The position numbers were made by a program, and so were the translations under genes. From Novosphingobium pentaromativorans US6-1 (GTDB lineage Bacteria; Pseudomonadota; Alphaproteobacteria; Sphingomonadales; Sphingomonadaceae), in NCBI RefSeq assembly GCF_000767465.1, contig NZ_CP009292.1, positions 682,001 to 746,000 on the forward strand: a stretch of DNA of 64,000 nt, in the 5' to 3' direction. Each line of letters opens with the position of its first letter. Position 1 is the stretch's first letter. Below, piece after piece: positions 17,338-25,088 of this stretch. Under the pieces are notes generated by a model. That model was not told the DNA's origin and did not search any database. It saw only the letters and a program-made list of their open reading frames with translations.

Positions 17338-19764
17338 ATGAATACGAGACTTCAAAGCAAGGCCATGTTCATCGGCGGCGTCTGCTTCAGCATGATCGCC
17401 TTTTCCGCAGCAGCCGCGGCGCAGGACGAAGCCGGTCAGGGCGGCGGAGAAACCTACAACAACGAAATCATCGTCACCGCCACAAAGCGCAACGAGTCCA
17501 TCCAGAACGTCCCGTTCTCGATCAATGCCCAGACGGCTGAAGCCATGCGGCGTTCAGGGGCCACCTCCATCGAGGACGTTTCCCGTTCCATTGCAGGCCT
17601 TACCGTCCAGAACCTCGGCCCTGGGCAGAGCCAGGTATCGATCCGCGGCGTTTCCGCCGGCCAGGTTGTGCGCGACCAGCCCGGCGTGAAGGAGCAGGTC
17701 GGCGTCTACATGGACGAGTCGGTCATCTCGCTGTCGCTCTTCACCCCCGATTTCGACCTGTTCGACCTTGATCGTATCGAGACTCTGCGCGGCCCGCAGG
17801 GAACCCTGTTCGGTTCAGGCTCCGAAGGCGGCACGGTGCGCTACATCACCAAGCAGCCCAAGCTCGGCATCGTCGAAGGCACCGTGGAAGCAGGCGCCAA
17901 TGTCCTGAAGGGCGGCGATGTCGGATATGACGGCAAGGCGGCTGTAAACCTTCCGCTGGGCGAAACCGCGGCGCTCAGGGTCGTGGGCTATGCCGAACAC
18001 TACGCCGGCTTCGTTGACGCGATCGGCCCGGCCGCGGGCAAGAACATCAACGACGGCAACCGCTACGGCGGTCGCGCCAGCCTCTTGTGGGAACCGAGCC
18101 CGGGCATCAAGGTCACCCCGCGCATCATCTACCAGGATATCAAGACCAACGGCTTCAACCGTGAGGATTCCTACCACCTCTATTACAATCCGCTGATCGA
18201 TGCCGCGCAGATCCTTCCGAAGCGCACGCAGTACCTCAAGCTGCGCGAGGAATTCCGCGACAAGACCACTCTGGCGGACCTGACCGTAAATGCCGATGTC
18301 ACCGACACGATCGCAGTGACCTCGGTCACCACCTATATCCATCGCAACATCCTGGTCGCCCGCGACGCATCGGCTCTCACCGGTTCGGTCTCGGTATCGC
18401 CCTTCGCCTTGGATCTGGGCGTAGACGGTTCGCTGGCGAACCTGCCTTCGGAACTTCGCGACAGGACGAAGCTCAAGCAATGGACCCAGGAATTGCGCCT
18501 GTCATCCACCGACAGCGGTCCGTTCCAGTGGGTCTTCGGCGGGTTCTACAGCCATGTCGACCGGACTTACGCGCAGCGCCTGCCCACCCCCGGATACGAC
18601 GCGATCGTCGATGCCGGCCTCGGTGCAGGAACTTCCGCATCGGTCGCCAATGGCTTCCCGGCAAATTCTCCCTACAACGCAGATATTCCGTATATCATCA
18701 AGCAGGCGGCGGTCTTCGGTGAGGCGAGCTACAAGCTGGGCCAGTTCAAGCTCACCGCGGGCGGCCGCTATTACGACTTCAAGGAAAAGCGCGACTTCAT
18801 ATCGGGCGGCATCTTCGCCAACGGCGACACGAATATTGGCGACAAGACCAGTTCCACGGGCTTCTCGCCGCGCTTCATCGCCAGCTATGAAGCCAGCCCC
18901 GATGTCACGCTGAACCTGCAGGCGTCAAAGGGCTTCCGCCTGGGCGGCGTCAACGATCCGCTGAATATCCCGCTCTGCTCTGGCGGGGCGACCGGTCCTG
19001 ACGCGGCGACGTACGGCAACCGTCCGACCTTCGACGACGAGACCTTGTGGAACTACGAAGGCGGCATCAAGGCGCATACCGGAGGGATCACCTTCAATGG
19101 CGCGGTGTTCCACAACGAGATCAAGAATCTCCAGGTCACCGCCGATGCCGGCAGTTGCTCCTCTCGCGTGCTGTTCAATGTGCCCAAGGCTCATACGACC
19201 GGTGTCGAGGCCGAACTCGCCGCCCGCCTCATGCCCGGGTTCGACGTGAGCGTGAACGGCAGCTACATCGACTCCAAGATCGACAGCACTGTCGTTGACG
19301 GCTCGGGCGCAGTCATTGCGGGTATCCGCAAGGGCAATCGTCTGCCCACCGTTCCGAAGTTCCAGATCTCGGCCTCGGCCACCTACGAAACCGAGATCAG
19401 CGACGGCATCGACTGGGCCTTCACGGCAAGCTACCAGCACGTCGGCAATCGCTTCACCCAGCTTGCGGACCAGGAGCCGGGCGCAGGATCGTTCACCAAT
19501 TCGATCTTCTACGATCCGGCAACCGGCGCTTTCGGAACCGGGGCCTACGACTTCGGGTCCTATCGCCTTCCATCTTACGACCTCGTCAATCTCTCGACGA
19601 GTGTGAACTTCGACCACGGCTTGTCCGTGTCGGTCTATGTCAATAACCTGCTGGACAAGAACGCCCTGATGTCACTGGATCGCGAGCGCGGCGGCCGGGC
19701 ACGGCTTGGATACAACATCGGAAGTCCGCGCAAGATCGGCATGACCGTGCGCAAGGAGTTCTGA
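17338..19764 (+). CDS. TonB-dependent outer-membrane receptor
   Basis: An 808-residue ligand-gated channel that uses TonB/ExbBD energy. It starts with a signal peptide (ending near AAAAAQ, residue 29), then a TonB-box-like EIIVTATKRNESIQNVPFSI, a plug domain (about 50-165) with LRGPQGTLFGSGSEGGTVRY, and a 22-strand type barrel ending in the expected Phe (VRKEF). There is no N-terminal STN domain, so it does not signal to a FecR. GGAGGGG precedes the ATG. It resembles the large sphingomonad group annotated for complex organic substrates rather than siderophores. The substrate is unknown. Confidence 0.93.
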   Translation: MNTRLQSKAMFIGGVCFSMIAFSAAAAAQDEAGQGGGETYNNEIIVTATKRNESIQNVPFSINAQTAEAMRRSGATSIEDVSRSIAGLTVQNLGPGQSQVSIRGVSAGQVVRDQPGVKEQVGVYMDESVISLSLFTPDFDLFDLDRIETLRGPQGTLFGSGSEGGTVRYITKQPKLGIVEGTVEAGANVLKGGDVGYDGKAAVNLPLGETAALRVVGYAEHYAGFVDAIGPAAGKNINDGNRYGGRASLLWEPSPGIKVTPRIIYQDIKTNGFNREDSYHLYYNPLIDAAQILPKRTQYLKLREEFRDKTTLADLTVNADVTDTIAVTSVTTYIHRNILVARDASALTGSVSVSPFALDLGVDGSLANLPSELRDRTKLKQWTQELRLSSTDSGPFQWVFGGFYSHVDRTYAQRLPTPGYDAIVDAGLGAGTSASVANGFPANSPYNADIPYIIKQAAVFGEASYKLGQFKLTAGGRYYDFKEKRDFISGGIFANGDTNIGDKTSSTGFSPRFIASYEASPDVTLNLQASKGFRLGGVNDPLNIPLCSGGATGPDAATYGNRPTFDDETLWNYEGGIKAHTGGITFNGAVFHNEIKNLQVTADAGSCSSRVLFNVPKAHTTGVEAELAARLMPGFDVSVNGSYIDSKIDSTVVDGSGAVIAGIRKGNRLPTVPKFQISASATYETEISDGIDWAFTASYQHVGNRFTQLADQEPGAGSFTNSIFYDPATGAFGTGAYDFGSYRLPSYDLVNLSTSVNFDHGLSVSVYVNNLLDKNALMSLDRERGGRARLGYNIGSPRKIGMTVRKEF

Positions 19765-19784
19765 CGAAAATGCAATGAATCCAG

Positions 19785-19812
19785 CCCGGAGGCTTCAATG
19801 CAAGCCTCCGGG
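19785..19812 (+). terminator. Hairpin terminator after TonB-dependent receptor
   Basis: CCCGGAGGCTT and AAGCCTCCGGG form a perfect 11-base-pair stem around CAATGC, starting 21 bases after the receptor stop. There is no clear T run, so termination may be partial. Confidence 0.65.
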
Positions 19813-19884
19813 TATCCTGCGCCGATTATCGCGGGTATCCGGCTGCTCTGGAGAGCGCCATTTTAGGCCTTGGCAATCGAATAT

Positions 19885-19929
19885 TTGACACTTTATATGT
19901 CAATAGTGTTTATGGCCGCGTTTTTGACA
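19885..19929. promoter_or_regulatory. AT-rich TTGACA repeats upstream of the MucR-like gene
   Basis: TTGACA (19885-19890) is mirrored by TGTCAA (19898-19903) and repeated directly at 19924-19929 within TTTTTGACAC. The block is clearly AT-rich compared with its surroundings. MucR/Ros proteins bind AT-rich degenerate sites and usually repress their own gene, so this may be an autoregulatory region. One TTGACA copy may instead be a -35 element. Confidence 0.4.
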
Positions 19930-19963
19930 CTCTCCTGCTCGCATTGAGCACTTTTCAAGTTGG

Positions 19964-20953
19964 ATGGATATGGCAGATTTCGACGCACGTCGCGCTTCAC
20001 TGGACCTTGTCACAGCCTTTGTGAACAACAACCAGCTCAACGCCTCTGAACTACCCTCGCTCCTCAGCGATGTATTCAAGGCTTTCCTGGAATTCGGCGA
20101 GGACGCGCCGATGCCTGCGCTTGCCAAGGCCGAGGCCAGGTCACAGGCCAATGCAGCAGAGGCAAAAGCCGCTGCAGCGCCGAAGCCTGAACAGCCGCCT
20201 GCCAAGGTCGCTGCCGAGCCGGCCAAGCAGGCCGCCGCGATCAAGCCCGCTGTTTCGGCCGAGGAATCGCACAGCGATCCGAACTTCGTCGTCTCTCTCA
20301 TTACCGGTGAGAAGTTCAAGACGCTCAAGCGTCACTTGCGCAAGCACGGGCTAACGGAATCGCAATACAAGGCTCGCTACGATCTGCCGACCGACTATCC
20401 GATCGTCGCAAAAGCCTATTCGGACCTCCGCCGCAAGGTCGCCAAGAACATCGATCGCAGCGGTCAAGACACCGCATCGGCTGCTCCGGCGGCTGCGGCC
20501 AAGACCGAAGACGCTGCGCCCAAGGCAGCCGCAAAGGCCAAGCCTGCTGCTGCAAAGAAGAGCGCCGCCAAACCCAAGGCCGCAACGAGCAAGTCCGCCA
20601 CCACCCCGAAGGCACCTGCCGCCAAGACTGCCAATACGACCGCCAAGCCGGCAGCTCCGGCGAGCGACGGCAGCAAGGACAAGGCAGCGCCCGCAGCGGC
20701 AAAGGCAGCTACGCCCGCCAAGAAGGCGAGCAAGGCTCCGGCCAAGAGCCGTGCCAAGAAGGCTCCGGCCGCCCGCAAGCCTGCTGCTGCCAAGACTGCT
20801 TCGGCTCCTGCTCCGAAGCAGGAGGCAGCCGCACCGGCAGCTAACCCCGCGACCGAAAGCAAGAGCGCTTCCGCTCCTTCGTCGGCTGACAGCTCGGCCA
20901 GCTCGAAACCGGCCCGCAAGGACCGCCCCAAGCTCTCGGCTGTATTCAAGTAA
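19964..20953 (+). CDS. MucR-family nucleoid/regulatory protein with histone H1-like tail
   Basis: A 329-residue protein. Residues 13-45 (LVTAFVNNNQLNASELPSLL onward) match the MucR oligomerisation helix region. A first Ala/Lys/Pro linker runs 46-100. Residues 106-165 are the Ros/MucR DNA-binding domain (GEKFKTLKRHLRKHGLTESQ, DLPTDYPIVAKAYSDLRR). The final 165 residues are a low-complexity Ala/Lys/Pro tail resembling histone H1 or AlgP. Typical MucR proteins are about 140 residues. The usual first two zinc ligands (Cys and Asp of CLEDG) are Ser111 and Thr114 here, while His124 and His128 remain; similar loss is known in some Mesorhizobium Ros-type proteins. A strong bidirectional terminator follows. 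Confidence 0.88.
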   Translation: MDMADFDARRASLDLVTAFVNNNQLNASELPSLLSDVFKAFLEFGEDAPMPALAKAEARSQANAAEAKAAAAPKPEQPPAKVAAEPAKQAAAIKPAVSAEESHSDPNFVVSLITGEKFKTLKRHLRKHGLTESQYKARYDLPTDYPIVAKAYSDLRRKVAKNIDRSGQDTASAAPAAAAKTEDAAPKAAAKAKPAAAKKSAAKPKAATSKSATTPKAPAAKTANTTAKPAAPASDGSKDKAAPAAAKAATPAKKASKAPAKSRAKKAPAARKPAAAKTASAPAPKQEAAAPAANPATESKSASAPSSADSSASSKPARKDRPKLSAVFK

Positions 20954-21008
20954 TTGTGGGAGACGGTTACGGCGTTGAATGGCGCCGTAACCGCTACCAC
21001 CAGAGCCA

Positions 21009-21052
21009 AAAAAGCCCCGGATGTCGCTGACTTGCGACATCCGGGGCTTTTT
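21009..21052. terminator. Strong bidirectional terminator between convergent genes
   Basis: A 19-base-pair perfect stem with arms 21009-21027 and 21034-21052, loop TGACTT, begins with an A run and ends with a T run, so it works from both sides. It separates the MucR-like gene (plus) from the M20 gene (minus). Confidence 0.9.
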
Positions 21053-21111
21053 CATGCCAGGGGATCGGGGGGAGCCAAGCGCCGCTTGCCTCCCCCCGCT
21101 TGAGGACTTTC

Positions 21112-22437
21112 TTATTCGCTACCCGCGACGGAGAGCACGGCCAGGGCCAGCGTTTGCGTTCCCTTGCGGATCGATCCTTCCGGATCGGGCGCAAAGAAGG
21201 GAGAGTGGTTTACAGGCGGCCTTTCGCCGTTCTTCACGTAGCCCGCGAGGACCTCGGGCTTGACGCCGCCGACACCGATGAAGACGGACGGAACACCGGC
21301 AGCGATGAATTCCGAGAAGTCCTCACTGCCTGACCCCGCCGCCATCGATTCCGGCGCAACCGACACGTTGCCGCCCACGGCGTCCTTTACGACTGCTGCC
21401 ACCTTGTCCGTCAGCTTGGGGTCGTTGTACACGGCCGCTGTCCCGTAAAGGTAGTCGATCGTCGGATCCGGGGCGCCTGCCATGGCGGAGACGGCCTCGG
21501 CCGTCTTCGTCACGCCAGCCATGAGTTGCTTGCGGATCTCGGGATCGTGCGAGCGCAAGGTAAGCTCAAGTACCGAGGAGTCTGGAATGATATTGGGTGC
21601 CGTGCCAGCGTGGAAGCTGCCCACGGTAATCACACCGAACTTGCTGGGATCGACTTCACGGCTGCGGATCGTCTGGACGTCGCTGACGAAGTGTCCGCCC
21701 ATTACGATCGGATCGATGCTCGAGGCCGGCATGGAACCATGTGCGCCCTTGCCGTTGAACGTAATCCGCACCTGATCCGAGGCCGATGACGACATGCCCT
21801 CCTTGAAGTGCACGTTGCCAAGGGCATCGGGCGCAACATGCGCGGCAAAGCCATAGTCCGGCTTTGGAAAGCGCTTGAACAATTCGTCGTCGAGCATCGC
21901 CTTGGCCCCGCTCACGGTTTCCTCGGCGGGTTGCCCCACGAACATGAGGGTGCCGTGCCACCGGTCCTTCATCGCCAGCAATGCCTCGGCCGTGGCCACC
22001 CACCAGGTCATGTGGATGTCATGCCCGCAGGCATGCGCAGTCGGCACGACTTCGCCGTTCACTTTCTGGGTGTAGCGGCTCTGATAGGGCAGGCCGGTCT
22101 TCTCAAGCATGGGAAGACCGTCAAGCTCCGTGCGCACCAGAACGGTCGGCCCGTCACCGTTGCGATAAATCGCAACGATGCCGGTGCCGCCAACCTTCTC
22201 GGTCACTTCGAAGCCGAGCTTGCGCATCTTCGCCGCAAGCAAGGCTGCCGTGCGCGTTTCCTGAAAGGCAACTTCAGGATGCGCGTGGATGTCCTTGTAA
22301 AGCGCATCGAGCTGCGGGTAGTTCTTGTCGAGCACCGCATCGATACGCGCAAGGTCTGCCTTGTAGTCCGGTGATGCCGCAACCGCCGGAGAGGCAGCCA
22401 GCCCTGCCAAAAGCAGCAAGAATGGTGACTTCTTCAT
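21112..22437 (-). CDS. Exported M20-family amidohydrolase (M20D aminoacylase type)
   Basis: A 441-residue metal-dependent hydrolase of amide bonds in N-acyl amino acids or similar. The first 20 residues (MKKSPFLLLLAGLAASPAVA) form a signal peptide, so it acts in the periplasm. Metal ligands are visible in HACGHDIHM, in GQPAEETVSG and in the final SGSEDFSEF; GKGAHGS marks the lid domain. The gene begins 14 bases after the stop of the TonB receptor on the same strand, so they should be one transcript. That suggests the receptor imports an amide-containing molecule which this enzyme cleaves outside the cytoplasm. Confidence 0.9.
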   Translation of the reverse strand: MKKSPFLLLLAGLAASPAVAASPDYKADLARIDAVLDKNYPQLDALYKDIHAHPEVAFQETRTAALLAAKMRKLGFEVTEKVGGTGIVAIYRNGDGPTVLVRTELDGLPMLEKTGLPYQSRYTQKVNGEVVPTAHACGHDIHMTWWVATAEALLAMKDRWHGTLMFVGQPAEETVSGAKAMLDDELFKRFPKPDYGFAAHVAPDALGNVHFKEGMSSSASDQVRITFNGKGAHGSMPASSIDPIVMGGHFVSDVQTIRSREVDPSKFGVITVGSFHAGTAPNIIPDSSVLELTLRSHDPEIRKQLMAGVTKTAEAVSAMAGAPDPTIDYLYGTAAVYNDPKLTDKVAAVVKDAVGGNVSVAPESMAAGSGSEDFSEFIAAGVPSVFIGVGGVKPEVLAGYVKNGERPPVNHSPFFAPDPEGSIRKGTQTLALAVLSVAGSE

Positions 22438-22451
22438 GGGTTGGAACTCCT

Positions 22452-24743
22452 TTACATTGCGAAGTGGAGATTCACGCCGAACGTGCGCGGCGGGATCGAG
22501 AAGGTGATATCGCTGTAACCGAAGCCACTGGACTGGCTCACATTGCCCACGGTGTCGGTGACGTTGTTGACGTATAGCGCCATGCCCCAGGTCTCGTTCT
22601 CGATACCCGCGCGCAGGTTGACGGTCGAATAGTTACCGTAATTGGTGAGGTAGGGATCCGTCGCGCTGATGCTCGACTTCATCTTCCCGGTATAGGCATA
22701 GTCTGCGCGCAGCATTGCGTCGAAGCGGTCGTTCAACGCCCACTTGTAAGAGGCCGAGGCCGCGCCGCTCCACTTCGGGCTGTTGGCCAGACGATCGCCT
22801 TTCCGCCCGGTGGATGCGCTGATGAGGATATCTTCGCTCGACTGATCCTCGGTCAGTTTGCCATCGGTGTAGCCACCCGAAACGGAAAGCGACAGGCCCG
22901 CCAGCGGACGCGCGGTCAGGTCGAATTCACCGCCGCGAATACGCGCAGCGCCGGCATTGGTAAGAAAGGCGTAGAGCCCGTCGGCAGTGCGCGCCATAAC
23001 CTGCATGTTGCTCCAGTCGATCTGGAACATCGATGCATTGAACACGACCTTGCCGCCCAGCCAGCTTGTCTTGATGCCCGCTTCGTAGTTCCACAGGCTG
23101 TCGGAATCATAGGCGATCAGGTGCGCCGGCAGGATCGGGATGTTGTTTGCCCCGCCCGGACGGAAGCCCTTGCCCGCGCTGGCATAAGCCATGAAATCCG
23201 GCGTGAAGTTGTAACTGACGTTGAACTTCTGGATGAGGCCGTTCGCGCTGGCCTTGCGCTCCTCGTAATCGGCAAGGATGCTTCCCGTGAGCGGGCTGGC
23301 CAGGGTGGACTCGCCACTCACGGTCTTGGAGTAGTCGTAATAACGCAGGCCGCCGGTGAGGCTGAGCTTATCGGTGGGGTGCAGGGTAACTTCACCGAAG
23401 CCGGCGATCTGCTCTGTCCTGGTTTCGACATAGCGATAGCTCAGGTTCTGAAGCGGACTGGGTACCGACCCGTCGACCGGGCTCACGCTCGTCGTATTGC
23501 TGTCGATGTGGTCCTTGCGGTGCTCGTAGTAGCCGCCGATCGTCCAGTCGATCAGGTTGGTGCCGTTAGACGCCAGACGGACTTCGTAGTTCTGCGACTT
23601 GAGCCATGCAGGCTGATAGCCGATGACCGGCAGCACGGACTGCGCGTAATCGCTGAAGTCGGACTGCTGGTCGGGCGAGCAGGCACTGCTCTGGCCATAG
23701 TAGGCACTGCAGATCGAGGGAAGCGAACCCAGGACCTGTACAGTAGGCGTGAAATCGACCGTACGCACGATGTTGAACTTGTAGTAGGTACCGGTGGCCG
23801 TCAACGTGGCGAAGCCGAAGTCCTGGTCAGCCTTGAGGTTGTAAAGCTGCATTTCGCTGTTGAAGGGCAACTGCACCTTGGAGTCGGTCTTGTAGCGGCC
23901 GAGCTGCGGATACCAGCCCTGCTGATCATCGGCCGTCGTCTTTTCGTAGATGGCAGTGGCAAGGATCTTCGTATCCGGCCCCGGCTCATAGCCGATCAGG
24001 GCACGCACGCCGCGCGCCTCACTATCGTTGATGTTCTTTTCGCCGTAAAGGACATTGTCGATAAAGCCGGGCTTCTTCTGGTAGTATCCGACGACGCGGA
24101 CCCCCAGCTTGTCCTCGACGATCGGGACGTTGACCATCGCCTTCACGCCGTAGCCTGTACCGCCGCCGTCGATTGCCGACGCATCGGCCTCGGCCGCCGC
24201 TTCGTAAGTAGAAGCGTCCGGCTTCTTGAAAATGACGCGCAGGGTGCCCGCCATAGAGCTGGCGCCATAGAGCGTACCTTGCGGACCGCGTAGGACCTCC
24301 ACACGCTCAACATCGAAAAGGTTGAGATTGGCCGCGACTGCTCCGGGGTCCTGGTTCGTGCCGCTCGGACCGGTGACAGGCGTTTCGTCGTAGTACAGGC
24401 CAACGGTGGCTTCGCCAGCGGCGTTCACGCCGCGGATGCTGATGCGGCTGGACCCGATCTGACCTTGCGAAACATTGAGGTTCGGCACCTGGCGGAAATA
24501 GCCGGTAATCTCGCTCGACCCCATTTCCCGGAGCGTTTCACCACTCATCGCCGCGATGCTGATCGGCGTCTCCTGCAGGGTCGAATCGCGGCGCAGGGCA
24601 GTCACCACGATATCGCCCGAGGCCAGGATACCCCCGTTTGCGCTTTCGCTGGTGGCAGCAGCATTGCTGGTCTGCGCCATCGAAGTGAGCGGGAATGCGG
24701 ATACAGCGGCCAGAAGCGTGGCCATGATGATCGAAGATTTCAT
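22452..24743 (-). CDS. TonB-dependent outer-membrane receptor, paired with M20 amidohydrolase
   Basis: A 763-residue receptor. It has a signal peptide (MKSSIIMATLLAAVSAFPL, cut near MAQ), a TonB-box-like DIVVTALRRDSTLQETPISI, a plug with LRGPQGTLYGASSMAGTLRV, and a long barrel ending in FGVNLHFAM, which lacks the usual final Phe or Trp. No STN domain is present. A purine-rich GGGGGG lies upstream of the minus-strand ATG. It is the first gene of a two-gene operon with the exported amidohydrolase. The similar plug sequence in the receptor at 25089 suggests the two are related paralogues. Confidence 0.93.
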   Translation of the reverse strand: MKSSIIMATLLAAVSAFPLTSMAQTSNAAATSESANGGILASGDIVVTALRRDSTLQETPISIAAMSGETLREMGSSEITGYFRQVPNLNVSQGQIGSSRISIRGVNAAGEATVGLYYDETPVTGPSGTNQDPGAVAANLNLFDVERVEVLRGPQGTLYGASSMAGTLRVIFKKPDASTYEAAAEADASAIDGGGTGYGVKAMVNVPIVEDKLGVRVVGYYQKKPGFIDNVLYGEKNINDSEARGVRALIGYEPGPDTKILATAIYEKTTADDQQGWYPQLGRYKTDSKVQLPFNSEMQLYNLKADQDFGFATLTATGTYYKFNIVRTVDFTPTVQVLGSLPSICSAYYGQSSACSPDQQSDFSDYAQSVLPVIGYQPAWLKSQNYEVRLASNGTNLIDWTIGGYYEHRKDHIDSNTTSVSPVDGSVPSPLQNLSYRYVETRTEQIAGFGEVTLHPTDKLSLTGGLRYYDYSKTVSGESTLASPLTGSILADYEERKASANGLIQKFNVSYNFTPDFMAYASAGKGFRPGGANNIPILPAHLIAYDSDSLWNYEAGIKTSWLGGKVVFNASMFQIDWSNMQVMARTADGLYAFLTNAGAARIRGGEFDLTARPLAGLSLSVSGGYTDGKLTEDQSSEDILISASTGRKGDRLANSPKWSGAASASYKWALNDRFDAMLRADYAYTGKMKSSISATDPYLTNYGNYSTVNLRAGIENETWGMALYVNNVTDTVGNVSQSSGFGYSDITFSIPPRTFGVNLHFAM

Positions 24744-25088
24744 GTGGAAAGATACCCCCCTTGATACAGGACGATTATGGTTGGCGATGCGCCAGCCTCC
24801 CGTGCAATCCTTCCCAGACGCCGATTATCTTTTTGATTGGGATGTTCTGGATGCGGCATGGCCCAGGTCCCGTCGAACTTTACGGCGGACAGGCGATGGC
24901 CGGACAAAAGCCCGATACTGCCGCCTGCATTGCCGTTCGCTCCGGTCACAAAGCCATGCCCCACCTTGCCCTCACGAGTGCGACCCGAAGGGTGTTCACA
25001 AGGGAAGACGCAGCGGCGAAACGAGTCCTCACCGAATTATGAAAGTTTTTTTGCAGTGCAGCAGACCGCGATGAGCCGCAGCCGAGTA
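24744..25088. other. Intergenic region between two minus-strand TonB receptors
   Basis: These 345 bases hold the leader and presumed promoter of the receptor starting at 24743 and the end region of the upstream receptor gene. Overlapping open frames on both strands show no recognisable product. No clear terminator hairpin or operator was noticed. Confidence 0.45.
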
